DNA from: Oscillospiraceae bacterium
Lineage (GTDB): Bacteria; Bacillota; Clostridia; Oscillospirales; CAG-272
Assembly (NCBI GenBank): GCA_015064185.1
Contig: SVSS01000001.1
Coordinates: forward strand, 254,910-318,909
Reading direction: 5' to 3'
Length of the DNA stretch: 64,000 nucleotides
Part shown: one piece after another, positions 7,033 through 14,679 of the stretch
Layout of the letters: each line of letters begins with the position of its first letter
Position numbering within the stretch: position 1 is the first letter of the stretch
The notes under the pieces: model-generated
What the model saw: the letters and a program-made list of their open reading frames with translations, nothing else
Databases searched by the model: none
Told to the model about the DNA's origin: nothing
Made by a program: the position numbers and the translations under genes

Positions 7033-8113
7033 AAAGCGGCGCTTTTTGCCCCGCTATGCTATCGTGCTGTATGCCATTGCAGCACTTGCACTTGTTGTTT
7101 ATATTGTTGCGGTCATCAGCTCCGCGTTTGCGAATTGGTTTCAATACTATATTGGCGGTGCCGTGCGGTTTTTGAGTGCGCATCTTACAGCATGGCTTCC
7201 CATTTCTCTCGCGGAGCTGCTTGTGCTTGCTTCGCCCCTCATGATTATTTGTGTTGCTGTGTATGCTTGGCACAGGCATTGTGAAAGCTGGGGGGATATG
7301 CTTCGGTATCTCTTGTCGGTCATCTCGGTGGTAAGCCTCTTGTTTTCACTGTTTGTCTTTTCATTTGGCACGGGGCATCACACCGATCCGCTCGATCAGC
7401 GCCTGGGGCTTCATGCTGAAGAGGTAAGTGTAGAGGAGCTGAGGGCGACTGCGCTTCTGCTTGCTGCTAAGGTCAATGCAGCCGCGACAGAGGTTACGTT
7501 TGGTGAAGACGGATTTTCCGAAATGCCCTATGACCTTGATACGCTAAACGGGCACTTGATTGCCGCATATGATAGTGTTTGTGCGCAGTACGAATTTATT
7601 TCCTCGCTTTCCGTGGGGGTTAAGCCTGTGCTGGCAAGCAAGGCTATGTCCTATACGCATATCACGGGTGTTTATACCTATTTTACGGGCGAGGCGAATG
7701 TCAACACCTATTTTCCCGACTATACCGTACCCTTTACCGCCGCGCATGAGATGGCGCATCAGAGGGGAATTGCGCGCGAAAACGAGGCGAATTTTGTGGC
7801 ATTTCTCGCCACGGATGCTTCAAATGATCCGTATGTGCGTTATGCGGGGTATCTCAATTTGTATGAGTATGTTGCAAATGCACTTTGGAGCGCTGACAGG
7901 GATGCGTACACTGAGGTGCTGGAAACACTCTCGCCTGAGGTAATTGGCGAACTGCGCGCTTACGCCAAATTTTTTGAGCAGTTTAAAGATTCTGTAGCGG
8001 CGGATATTTCCGATGCGGTCAATGATACCTATCTGAAGGTGCACGGCAATGCCGCGGGCTCGGCTTCCTACGGACTTGTAGTTGATCTTGCTATCGCATA
8101 TTATAAGCAATAA
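7013..8113 (+). CDS. DUF3810 family membrane zinc-metallopeptidase-like protein
   Basis: A 366-residue protein with membrane helices at about 15-40, 66-88 and 98-118, then a large extracytoplasmic domain holding the zinc-protease motif HEMAH (from residue 245) with a downstream ENEANF glutamate. This is the DUF3810 architecture, common in Clostridia and Bacteroidetes and experimentally uncharacterised. A TTG start at 7013 is favoured, because AGGGAGGTGG lies about 10 nt upstream and no ATG is available nearby. It overlaps the pseudouridine synthase gene by 20 nt, so translation is probably coupled. Confidence 0.85.
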   Translation: MQNTKIEKRRFLPRYAIVLYAIAALALVVYIVAVISSAFANWFQYYIGGAVRFLSAHLTAWLPISLAELLVLASPLMIICVAVYAWHRHCESWGDMLRYLLSVISVVSLLFSLFVFSFGTGHHTDPLDQRLGLHAEEVSVEELRATALLLAAKVNAAATEVTFGEDGFSEMPYDLDTLNGHLIAAYDSVCAQYEFISSLSVGVKPVLASKAMSYTHITGVYTYFTGEANVNTYFPDYTVPFTAAHEMAHQRGIARENEANFVAFLATDASNDPYVRYAGYLNLYEYVANALWSADRDAYTEVLETLSPEVIGELRAYAKFFEQFKDSVAADISDAVNDTYLKVHGNAAGSASYGLVVDLAIAYYKQ

Positions 8114-8154
8114 AAGCAGAAAATCAAATCCCAATTTATTGTTGAGAGAAAATT

Positions 8155-8526
8155 ATGAGCAAATTAACTGACAGAGCCAAAAAACTGAAAACCGATATCC
8201 CTGCGGTGTTCCTTGCGCTCAAAGAGAAAAAAACACCTTGGTATGCCAAGGTGATCGCGGCGGTCGTGGTGGTCTATGCGCTCTCGCCTATTGACCTGAT
8301 CCCCGATTTTATTCCGGTGCTTGGATATTTGGATGATATCATTATCTTGCCCGCTCTGATCGCATGGTGCATCAAGTGTATTCCAAAGGAAGTGGTTGAG
8401 GATTGCCGCGCACGCTCTGAGGGGTTGTGGGGCGAGGGAAAACCAAAAAAGTGGTATTATGCCATCCCGTTTGTACTGATATGGGTGGCTGTTGCGGCAC
8501 TTATTGTTGTTGCATTTGTGCTGTAA
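8155..8526 (+). CDS. YkvA-family (DUF1232) membrane protein
   Basis: A 123-residue protein. The DUF1232 core spans about 30-70, with the signature SPIDLIPDFIPVLGYLDD between two membrane segments; a further membrane helix (about 100-121) is C-terminal. The function of the family is unknown. The gene follows DUF3810 by 41 nt and is closed by a strong terminator, so it is probably the last gene of the run that begins at 5546. Confidence 0.88.
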   Translation: MSKLTDRAKKLKTDIPAVFLALKEKKTPWYAKVIAAVVVVYALSPIDLIPDFIPVLGYLDDIIILPALIAWCIKCIPKEVVEDCRARSEGLWGEGKPKKWYYAIPFVLIWVAVAALIVVAFVL

Positions 8527-8555
8527 AAGGGAACAGATATCGTGTTTAGTAAACA

Positions 8556-8587
8556 TAAAAAGATCCGCCCCGGGGGCGGATCTTTTT
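8556..8587. terminator. Bidirectional terminator
   Basis: AAAAAGATCCGCCC pairs with GGGCGGATCTTTTT around a 3-nt loop, serving the convergent genes ending at 8526 and 8596. Confidence 0.92.
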
Positions 8588-8595
8588 ATGATCAA

Positions 8596-9375
8596 TTATT
8601 GTTTTTCGGGTGTGCGAGGTACACTCAAAACCTTATTAAACCAACGTTCGCCGCGTGGTAATCGGATGATATCGATTACTGTGAACAGGATAAAGTAGAG
8701 CACAAAGGCAACAGGCGCAATGATCTGCCCACGCAGGAAGGGCATGGGTGCAAACGGGGTTTGCAATAAAAACATCGAGTTCATATCGAGCGCCATTTCA
8801 TAGGATACCAGCACCTCAAGCGTGAGGTTGCAGTATAGGCCGATCAGGCACATGCAAACGATGGCGGTCGCGATGTTGAGCACGTTTCGCCAAAATCTCG
8901 GACGCAAGTGCCCAAGCACCGGAATCAGCAGTATATTAAATAAAAGCGTGGCGTGCGAGAGAATGCTCTTCACAACCTCATAATCGGTCAGCGTGGGGTT
9001 GGCAAGGAAGTCAAAGTTGGCAAACATACCGGCCATCGTAGCCAAAATGCCAAACCAGAATAAAAAGTCGGATAAAAGCAGCGCGGCTTTGCTATTTTTG
9101 TTGCCGATAAAGCCGTAGATCAGCGCGCACCACATCAGGATATTGCAGGGGTAAAGAGGTAAAATAAGGCACAGATTTTCGCGCACGTATTCGAGTGCCG
9201 TTCCTGTAGCCAAGTAATAGAAAAACGAGCTGTAATGAACAAGCACCGTTACCACTCCGGCGATTAAAAGCACGGCATACTGCGCGCGAGGCGCCCTAGC
9301 CCATTTCTTGACGGCAACAAGTAAGCCCGTGACGATCAATATTAAAAAAAGATTAAAAGCAATCAATATTCCCAT
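8596..9375 (-). CDS. YwaF/TMEM164-like integral membrane protein
   Basis: A 259-residue, very hydrophobic protein with about seven membrane helices. The segment LPLYPCNILMWC and the general layout resemble the Bacillus YwaF (TIGR02206) and TMEM164 family. No bacterial function is established, so none is proposed. A weak GGAGCAGG site lies before the ATG, and a clear promoter sits 45 bp upstream. It is a single-gene unit at the left edge of a decayed mobile region. Confidence 0.7.
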   Translation of the reverse strand: MGILIAFNLFLILIVTGLLVAVKKWARAPRAQYAVLLIAGVVTVLVHYSSFFYYLATGTALEYVRENLCLILPLYPCNILMWCALIYGFIGNKNSKAALLLSDFLFWFGILATMAGMFANFDFLANPTLTDYEVVKSILSHATLLFNILLIPVLGHLRPRFWRNVLNIATAIVCMCLIGLYCNLTLEVLVSYEMALDMNSMFLLQTPFAPMPFLRGQIIAPVAFVLYFILFTVIDIIRLPRGERWFNKVLSVPRTPEKQ

Positions 9376-9417
9376 GTCCTGCTCCTTCGCTGTGCTACGG
9401 TGAGATCATATACCATT

Positions 9418-9446
9418 ATTATAGCATTCTGGTCATGTTTTGTAAA
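9418..9446 (-). promoter_or_regulatory. Sigma-A promoter of the YwaF-like gene
   Basis: On the minus strand, TTTACA is followed after 17 bp by a consensus TATAAT. Confidence 0.72.
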
Positions 9447-9490
9447 GGTCATATTATAAAGTAAGCTTGTGAAGCCATTTGATCTTCTGT

Positions 9491-9653
9491 GTCGCGCTGT
9501 CGCACAGGGGTGCAAATGAAGCTGATAGGGCAGTGGCTGGGACATAGCAACATCTCCGCCACAGCGAACATCATACGAAGTGTGCCACAGTTGATGCCGC
9601 CAGCACCGCAGAGTGTGCAGTCCCACCGACGAGGTACTAGGGGAGGGAAATAA
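9491..9653 (+). pseudogene. Remnant of a tyrosine recombinase, C-terminal end (copy A)
   Basis: Read on the plus strand, one frame gives VQMKLIGQWLGHSNIS, the C-terminal catalytic block of phage-type integrases with its LGHS histidine motif. The frame is broken at a short G-run upstream and again after the ANI segment. No N-terminal domain is present. The sequence continues into a hairpin at about 9660-9684. The whole block is repeated at 13861-14050. A second nearby feature, a partial tRNA-Ser, supports the reading as integrated-element debris. Confidence 0.78.
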
Positions 9654-9874
9654 ACAAACGCTACACGCCCGAAAGGGCATGCGGCGTTAAGAATTATCTC
9701 AATGCGTCAAAATATCCCGTATTTTGGAAGAAATCGCACTCCAATTATCAGCTAGAATAGCATAGTAATTTTTATCTTTCTTTAAGTAATTGGAGGCGTT
9801 CAAAGATGTGTCATAGCATATCGCAAGATCTTATCGAATAAAGGTGATTTTTGTGAAAACAAAAAAGCAAAAAA

Positions 9875-9892
9875 GGCACCCAATTGGGTGCC
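9875..9892 (-). terminator. Terminator behind the partial tRNA-Ser
   Basis: GGCACCC-AATT-GGGTGCC is followed on the minus strand by a T-rich run. It sits directly downstream of the tRNA-Ser 3' fragment, as expected for an original tRNA terminator. Between 9685 and 9874 no gene is seen. Confidence 0.75.
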
Positions 9893-9901
9893 CCTATGCT
9901 T

Positions 9902-10036
9902 TGGCGGAGAAGGTGGACGCATTTCCGCTGCGCGGTAATGCTATTTGTTGCGCAGTTTATCGACTTGCGCCGAAGAAGCCGCTTTGCGGCTCTTCAACCC
10001 ACTGTGCGCCGCGTTAACGGCCTACGAGATTTCGAG
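9902..10036 (-). pseudogene. Partial, interrupted copy of tRNA-Ser
   Basis: Two blocks match the intact tRNA-Ser(CGA) at 14680-14770. Block 9902-9916 equals its acceptor 3' end. Block 10006-10036 is a perfect 31-bp match to its variable arm, anticodon 3' stem and anticodon loop (14708-14738). Between them lies foreign sequence containing the hairpin arms AGCCGC/GCGGCT. The 5' half of the tRNA is missing. This is what an attachment-site duplication left by an element inserted at the tRNA gene would look like. Confidence 0.75.
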
Positions 10037-10107
10037 CCATCGCCCACATATCCCTCCTCGTCCCTCCTCGTCACAGTTTACTCTAAAAACGGGGCAAAAT
10101 CACCCCA

Positions 10108-10172
10108 TTTCGTCCCTTTTATTTGGAAAAATGTCAGAAAAATGATAGGAAACTGATAGAAAAGGGACGAAA
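10108..10172. repeat. 13-bp perfect inverted repeat
   Basis: TTTCGTCCCTTTT (10108-10120) and AAAAGGGACGAAA (10160-10172) are exact complements, 39 bp apart. They lie between the tRNA fragment and the acetyltransferase gene. The right arm opens the duplicated leader described next. Confidence 0.7.
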
Positions 10173-10236
10173 ATCTTTGCAACTTTCCGCAAAAACGCGT
10201 GCATTTTTCAAGATTTAACAAAACGCAAACGTTTCA
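10158..10236 (+). repeat. Duplicated leader, copy 1 (upstream of acetyltransferase)
   Basis: About 80 bp that recur, with a few substitutions and a short indel, at 10915-11000. Both copies run from an AAAAGGGA segment, through CTTTGCAACTTT and CGCAAAAACGCG, to AAACGTTTCAG. A consensus TATAAT follows at 10263-10268, but a good -35 box is absent, so this promoter may need an activator. Confidence 0.75.
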
Positions 10237-10299
10237 GCATCATTTCACATACACCGGGGGTTTATAATAGTGGCACTATGAGAAAGAGAGGACAGAGCG

Positions 10300-10875
10300 A
10301 TGACAGAACTTGAAAAAGCACTTGCCGGCGAGGCATTTGACAGACGCGATGCAGAGGTCCGCGCGTTTCAATCGGGCGTGAAGGATCTTTGCTTTGAATT
10401 CAACCACACTAAGCCCTCCGACCCGAGAAGAACCGAGATCGTAAAGGAGCTTGTTTCGGGCTATAACCCATACGTGTTCATCGAGGGCGGCTTTGAGTGC
10501 GTGTTCGGCAAGAACATTCACTTTAAGGGCATGTCGATGATCAACTACGGTTGCACCTTCCTTGACTCCAACATCATCGAGATCGGGCATTGCGCGCTGA
10601 TCGGTCCCGGCTGCAAGCTGATCTGCACCAACCACGCCCTTGACGGTGAGGAACGGTTGAAGGGGCTTTTCAACGACAAGCCCATCACCATCGGCGAGAA
10701 CGTGTGGCTCGGCGCTAACGTGACGGTGCTGCCCGGTGTGACTATCGGCAAAAACAGCGTGATCGGCGCAGGGTCTGTCGTGACCAAGGATATCCCCGAA
10801 AACGTTGTGGCGGTCGGCAACCCCTGCAAGGTCCTCCGCCCCATCACCGCAGAGGATAAGCTGATCAAGAAATAA
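10300..10875 (+). CDS. Maltose/galactoside O-acetyltransferase-like hexapeptide protein
   Basis: A 191-residue left-handed beta-helix acetyltransferase of the Maa/LacA/NodL group. The N-terminal helical maltose-acetyltransferase segment is at about 5-55. Hexapeptide repeats run from about 70 to 180, with the catalytic-histidine context CTNHALDGEERLKG and the acetyl-CoA-binding GAGSVVTKDIPENVVAVGNP. Such enzymes transfer acetyl from acetyl-CoA to a sugar hydroxyl; the acceptor is unknown. A GAGAGGACAGAGCG site precedes the ATG. The gene is flanked by its own promoter region and terminator, so it is monocistronic cargo of the tRNA-Ser island. Confidence 0.88.
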   Translation: MTELEKALAGEAFDRRDAEVRAFQSGVKDLCFEFNHTKPSDPRRTEIVKELVSGYNPYVFIEGGFECVFGKNIHFKGMSMINYGCTFLDSNIIEIGHCALIGPGCKLICTNHALDGEERLKGLFNDKPITIGENVWLGANVTVLPGVTIGKNSVIGAGSVVTKDIPENVVAVGNPCKVLRPITAEDKLIKK

Positions 10876-10881
10876 ATAGTT

Positions 10882-10909
10882 AAGGGCTGACGGGTGACCG
10901 TCAGCCCTT
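10882..10909 (+). terminator. Terminator (copy 1 of a repeated hairpin)
   Basis: AAGGGCTGACGG-GTGA-CCGTCAGCCCTT, a perfect 12-bp stem with a T-run. An identical 28-bp hairpin occurs at 13677-13704. Confidence 0.92.
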
Positions 10910-10914
10910 TCATG

Positions 10915-11000
10915 TTAAAAGGGAAGAAATCCTTTGCAACTTTTCCGCAAAAACGCGAGCATTTTTCAATATTTAACAAAACGCAAGCCAAACGTTTCAG
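10915..11000 (+). repeat. Duplicated leader, copy 2 (upstream of TauE-type exporter)
   Basis: The second copy of the roughly 80-bp block at 10158-10236. It ends in the same AAACGTTTCAG, which here forms the left arm of an operator-like palindrome. Confidence 0.75.
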
Positions 11001-11037
11001 CAACTCGGTTGAAACGTTTTTAAAAATATGCTATAAT
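10990..11037 (+). promoter_or_regulatory. Promoter with overlapping operator-like palindrome
   Basis: AAACGTTTCA (10990-10999) and TGAAACGTTT (11010-11019) are perfect inverted copies, 10 bp apart. The right arm overlaps the -35 box TTGAAA (11009-11014), which is followed after 17 bp by TATAAT (11032-11037). A repressor bound here would block the promoter. The core resembles LacI-family operators, but no regulator gene is adjacent. Confidence 0.75.
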
Positions 11038-11073
11038 ATTTATCAATGAAAAGCATTTTAATGGAGAGATCGC

Positions 11074-11850
11074 ATGGGAGATATTCTAATCAAAATACTT
11101 GTGTGCTTCATCGCAGGTGCGGGCGCGGGCATCGGCACGGGATTTGCCGGGATGAGTGCCGCCGCGGTGATAGGCCCGATGCTTATCACCTTTTTGGGCA
11201 TCCCTGCCTACGATGCGGTCGGCATAGGGCTCATCAGCGACGTTCTGGCAAGCCTTGTCAGCGCGTATACCTATAAGAAAAGCGGAAATCTGGACGTAAA
11301 AAACAGCATACCACTTCTTGTGAGCGTGCTGGTCGTCACGATGATCGGCAGCTTTGTGGGAAGTCTTTTGCCCGAGCAGGCCATGAGCGGCACGATGCAG
11401 ATCGCGCTGATCATCATCGGCTTGCGCTTTCTTTTGAAGCCCGTCAACAAAACGAGAGAGCAATTGGCGGCAGGCTCGCCGAAAAGCAGACTCATCAAGG
11501 CGATCGTAGGCGGTGCGTGCATCGGCTTTATCTGCGGCTTTGTCGGTGCAGGCGGCGGCATGATGCTGTTGCTCGTGCTCACCTCCTTCCTCGGTTATCC
11601 CATGCATTTGGCGGTTGGAACAAGCGTATTTATTATGGCGTTTACGGCTTTGACGGGGGGCATCAGCCATTTTGTGATCGGAGGAATGCCCGATATCCTT
11701 TGCCTTGCGCTGTGCGTTGTCTTTACGCTGATTTGGGCAAGAATTGCCGCCAAAATCGCCAATAAAGCGACCGCAAAGACCTTAAACCGCGTGGTCGGTG
11801 CCGTTATGATCGTCACGAGCGTTGTGATCCTTGCGGTGAATCATCTTTGA
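11074..11850 (+). CDS. TauE/SafE-family sulfite/organosulfonate exporter
   Basis: A 258-residue integral membrane protein with about eight helices and the two-fold TauE/SafE repeat. The first half begins GAGAGIGTGFAGMSAA and the second has the matching FVGAGGGMML. Family members export sulfite, sulfonates or other small anions. The substrate is not readable, but the next gene is a CoA-disulfide reductase/rhodanese fusion, which favours a sulfur compound. GGAGAG precedes the ATG at 11074. The gap to the next gene is 41 nt with no terminator, so the two are probably cotranscribed from the operator-controlled promoter. Confidence 0.88.
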   Translation: MGDILIKILVCFIAGAGAGIGTGFAGMSAAAVIGPMLITFLGIPAYDAVGIGLISDVLASLVSAYTYKKSGNLDVKNSIPLLVSVLVVTMIGSFVGSLLPEQAMSGTMQIALIIIGLRFLLKPVNKTREQLAAGSPKSRLIKAIVGGACIGFICGFVGAGGGMMLLLVLTSFLGYPMHLAVGTSVFIMAFTALTGGISHFVIGGMPDILCLALCVVFTLIWARIAAKIANKATAKTLNRVVGAVMIVTSVVILAVNHL

Positions 11851-11891
11851 TAAACATTCAAAAATAAAAGCTTACGAACAAAGGAGAGCTT

Positions 11892-13580
11892 ATGAAGGTC
11901 GTTATTATAGGCGGCGTTGCGGGCGGCGCAACTGCTGCGGCAAGGATCAGAAGATTGGACGAGCAGGCAGAGATCATCATTTTTGAGCGCTCGGGCTATA
12001 TTTCATACGCAAACTGCGGCTTGCCGTATTATATCGGCGGCGTGATTGAGGACCAAGAGGATCTGACGTTGCAAACGCCCGAGGGCTTTTATCGGAGGTT
12101 CAGGATCAAAGCCAAGGTGGGTCACGAGGTCACCGATATCGACGCGAAAAGCAAAACCGTTTCCGTAATCGATCTAAAAACAGGAGTGCGCTTTACGGAA
12201 AGCTACGATAAGCTGATCTTATCCCCCGGCGCAAAGCCCCTTTTGCCCGATTTCTATACGGAAAATGAAAGAACGTTCACGCTCAGAACAGTAGAGGATA
12301 CGCTGAAGATCCGCGCATTTATAGAGCAAGATCAGCCTAAAACAGCGGTCGTGATCGGCGGTGGATTTATCGGTCTTGAAATGGCGGAAAATCTTGCCGA
12401 GCTTGGGATCAAAACAACGATCATTCAGCGCGGCAATCATCTTTTGCCTACGGTTGACTGTGATATGGCATCGTTCATCCACGCAAGCTTCCGTTCCCGT
12501 GGCGTGCAGCTGTTACTGAACAGCAGCACCGAAAAAATGAGTGTGACAGGCGACAAGGTCTTGCTTGAGCTTACCGGCGGACAGCAGCTCAGCGCGGATA
12601 TGGTCGTGCTTGCGGTTGGCGTTGCCCCGGAAAATACACTTGCGAAAAAGGCAGGTCTCGCGCTTGGTTTAAAGGGCGCGATCAAGGTGAACGGCAAAAT
12701 GGAAACCTCTGTTCCCGACATCTATGCGGTGGGGGATGCTGTGCAGGTAAAGCACTTTATCACCGAGCAGGATGCGGTCATTTCACTGGCTGGACCTGCG
12801 AATAAGCAGGGGCGTATCGTTGCCGATCAGATCTGCGGGCTTGACAGCGAATACAAGGGATCACAGGGCTCGTCCGTGATCAAGCTCTTTGATATGACGG
12901 TGGCAACGACGGGCATTAACGAGCAGCAAGCAAGGGCAAACGGTTACGACTGCGAAAAGGTGATCTTAACGCAAAATTCGCACGCAGGATATTACCCGAA
13001 CGCAACGGCAATGACGCTGAAGCTGATTTTCGAAAAGGGAAGCTTTCGGATATTAGGCGCACAGATCGTCGGTTACGATGGTGTGGATAAGCGCATCGAT
13101 GTGATCGCTACGGCGATCCGCGCGAGCCTCGGGGCTGACGAGCTGAAGGACTTGGATCTGGCGTACGCGCCGCCGTATTCTTCCGCCAAGGATCCCGTGA
13201 ATATGGCAGGCTTCGTTGCCGAAAACATCAAAAACGGTGTGGTAAAGCAGTTTTATTACGAGGATATTTCTGCTTTGCGTGAGCGCGAGGATGTAATTTT
13301 GCTTGACACTCGCACTCCTTTTGAATATATGCGAGGTCGTGCTGACGGATTTATCAATATTCCGCTTGACGATCTGAGGGAGCGCGTAGGTGAGCTTGAT
13401 AAATCCAAAAAAATCTACGTGATGTGCCAAAGCGGACTTCGCAGCTACTTGGCAACGCGCATCTTAATGCAAAACGGCTTTGACGCTTGCAACTTTGCAG
13501 GCGGCTTCAGATTATACAGTAGTATTAAAAACGAAGAATTGCTATCTAACAGGTGCTACGCTTGCGGCATGGAAAAATAA
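11892..13580 (+). CDS. CoA-disulfide reductase fused to rhodanese domain
   Basis: A 562-residue fusion. The FAD/NAD(P)H disulfide reductase part (1-450) starts with the GGVAGGATAAARIRR dinucleotide fold. Its single redox Cys42 lies in YANCGLPYY, which is diagnostic of CoA-disulfide reductases. A second nucleotide fold, VVIGGGFIGLEMAENL, follows. The C-terminal rhodanese domain (about 460-550) has active-site Cys512 in MCQSGLRS. CoADR-Rhd enzymes reduce CoA disulfide, CoA-persulfide or polysulfide and so link thiol balance with sulfane-sulfur handling. AAGGAGAG precedes the ATG. The last 12 residues add two further cysteines (RCYACGMEK). Confidence 0.93.
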   Translation: MKVVIIGGVAGGATAAARIRRLDEQAEIIIFERSGYISYANCGLPYYIGGVIEDQEDLTLQTPEGFYRRFRIKAKVGHEVTDIDAKSKTVSVIDLKTGVRFTESYDKLILSPGAKPLLPDFYTENERTFTLRTVEDTLKIRAFIEQDQPKTAVVIGGGFIGLEMAENLAELGIKTTIIQRGNHLLPTVDCDMASFIHASFRSRGVQLLLNSSTEKMSVTGDKVLLELTGGQQLSADMVVLAVGVAPENTLAKKAGLALGLKGAIKVNGKMETSVPDIYAVGDAVQVKHFITEQDAVISLAGPANKQGRIVADQICGLDSEYKGSQGSSVIKLFDMTVATTGINEQQARANGYDCEKVILTQNSHAGYYPNATAMTLKLIFEKGSFRILGAQIVGYDGVDKRIDVIATAIRASLGADELKDLDLAYAPPYSSAKDPVNMAGFVAENIKNGVVKQFYYEDISALREREDVILLDTRTPFEYMRGRADGFINIPLDDLRERVGELDKSKKIYVMCQSGLRSYLATRILMQNGFDACNFAGGFRLYSSIKNEELLSNRCYACGMEK

Positions 13581-13676
13581 AAGATAAAGGAGAATTTGAC
13601 GAGAGGAGCAAATGATAGACATCATCACTTGGATTGGTGAAAGTAACTATTATTTGTCAGGCTGTCAAAAGAGATA

Positions 13677-13704
13677 AAGGGCTGACGGGTGACCGTCAGC
13701 CCTT
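13677..13704 (+). terminator. Terminator (copy 2 of a repeated hairpin)
   Basis: Identical in sequence to 10882-10909 and about 95 bp after the CoADR-rhodanese gene. Confidence 0.9.
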
Positions 13705-13806
13705 TAACAATTTGTTTTCTGGACTTTCCCACGCGCTTGTGGTATTGTGGTGTTGCAACCCTATCGGTGCGGCTGTCGGCAAACAATTCACCGAAAGGAA
13801 AGCAAC

Positions 13807-14019
13807 ATGAACAGGGAAGAATTATACAAGCAGTACACGCAGCTCCTGCGCATCGCTCCTTGTCGCGCAGGGCGTGCAAATGAAGCTGATAGGGCAGTGG
13901 CTGGGATATAGCAACATCTCCACCACGGCGAACATCATACGAAGTGTGCCACAGTTGACGCCGCAAGCACCGCAGAGTGCGCGATGACCATTGACGAAGC
14001 ACTGGGGGAGGGGAAATAA
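13807..14019 (+). pseudogene. Degenerate tyrosine recombinase, N-terminus joined to C-terminal tail (copy B)
   Basis: A start with GAAAGGAAAG before the ATG gives MNREELYKQYTQLLRI and then soon runs to a stop. In other frames the following DNA gives LLVAQGVQMKLIGQWLGYSN, then, after a frame change, TVDAASTAECAMTIDEALG to a stop at 14019. Together these are the two ends of a phage-type integrase with the middle deleted and frames shifted. The histidine of the LGHS motif has become Tyr in this copy. From 13861 on it is a repeat of 9491-9684. Confidence 0.75.
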
Positions 14020-14026
14020 ACAAAAG

Positions 14027-14050
14027 CCGCACGCCCGAAAGGGCGTGCGG
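14027..14050. terminator. Very stable hairpin/terminator
   Basis: CCGCACGCCC-GAAA-GGGCGTGCGG, with a tetraloop. On the minus strand it is followed by CTTTTGTTTATTT, so it probably terminates the RNase III-like gene. A diverged copy lies at about 9660-9684. Confidence 0.8.
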
Positions 14051-14062
14051 AAAGAAAACGTA

Positions 14063-14587
14063 TTAGCTTTGGCGGCAGGAATTCTTATGCTTTTTAATCA
14101 TTGGTAACAACCACTGATCAAACCACTTTTTAACAGCATCAATTCCAGCATCATAATAGATGGCGGCAGTAATTGCTTCTATATAAGGATCGTGTTCTTT
14201 TGTAGGTATTTTGTCATGTTCAGGCGCATCAGGTTGGAAATAATCATCCTTATAAGCAAATGCTATAATGCCTTCTTTTTCGGCGATGATATGGAGCAAA
14301 GAATTATTTTCCATGCCCTCTTTTTCTTTTGTCATTTTCCCTTTTCTCTTGTGAGTTTTGGTGGGGGATGAGTATAAATAGTCTGCAAGCAAGAATTTTA
14401 GAATGGTATCTCCAACGAAACTGAGGGCTTCGTTGCACAATTCGTCATTGTTTTCTCCAATGCCATCCTCCTTGGGGAGTTTTGAGGCATATAACGCTTG
14501 GGCGAGAAGATCTATATCCTTGAATTTGTATGAGATTTTTTCGGAAAGTTCATTCATCTTTTGATATATCACGTGTTTTTCTAACAT
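14063..14587 (-). CDS. Stand-alone RNase III-like domain protein, altered active site
   Basis: A 174-residue protein recognisable as an RNase III fold. It has YKFKDIDLLAQAL near residue 20, the signature helix NEALSFVGDTILKFLLADYL (52-71), and PYIEAITAAIYYDAG (134-148). There is no dsRNA-binding domain. Compared with the canonical NERLEFLGD, the second glutamate is Ser56, while Glu53 and Asp60 remain. In the second metal-ligand motif Glu137 is kept, but the aspartate lies four residues before it rather than three. Catalysis is therefore doubtful. The ATG at 14587 is chosen because AGAAGG lies upstream; an ATG at 14623 is in frame. It sits between the integrase remnant and tRNA-Ser, so it is probably island cargo. 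Confidence 0.65.
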   Translation of the reverse strand: MLEKHVIYQKMNELSEKISYKFKDIDLLAQALYASKLPKEDGIGENNDELCNEALSFVGDTILKFLLADYLYSSPTKTHKRKGKMTKEKEGMENNSLLHIIAEKEGIIAFAYKDDYFQPDAPEHDKIPTKEHDPYIEAITAAIYYDAGIDAVKKWFDQWLLPMIKKHKNSCRQS

Positions 14588-14632
14588 AGACGCCGTACCT
14601 TCTTTGTGTAAATCAATATGCACTAAAAAGTA

Positions 14633-14660
14633 AAAGCCGCAAGGTTATCCTTGCGGCTTT
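14633..14660 (-). terminator. Terminator of tRNA-Ser
   Basis: AAAGCCGCAAGG pairs with CCTTGCGGCTTT around ATAA on the minus strand, followed by a T-rich run, 20 bp past the tRNA 3' end. Confidence 0.85.
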
Positions 14661-14679
14661 ATGCGGCATAAAACCGCCT

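Noticed and set aside
10048..10080. Short tandem repeat (CCTCCTCGT twice), considered as a possible CRISPR or direct-repeat array
   Set aside because: Only two short copies and no spacers. No CRISPR array was found anywhere in the window.
9884..10156. Plus-strand ORFs over the partial tRNA-Ser
   Set aside because: They run through tRNA-derived and hairpin sequence. The composition is not protein-like and no start site is visible.
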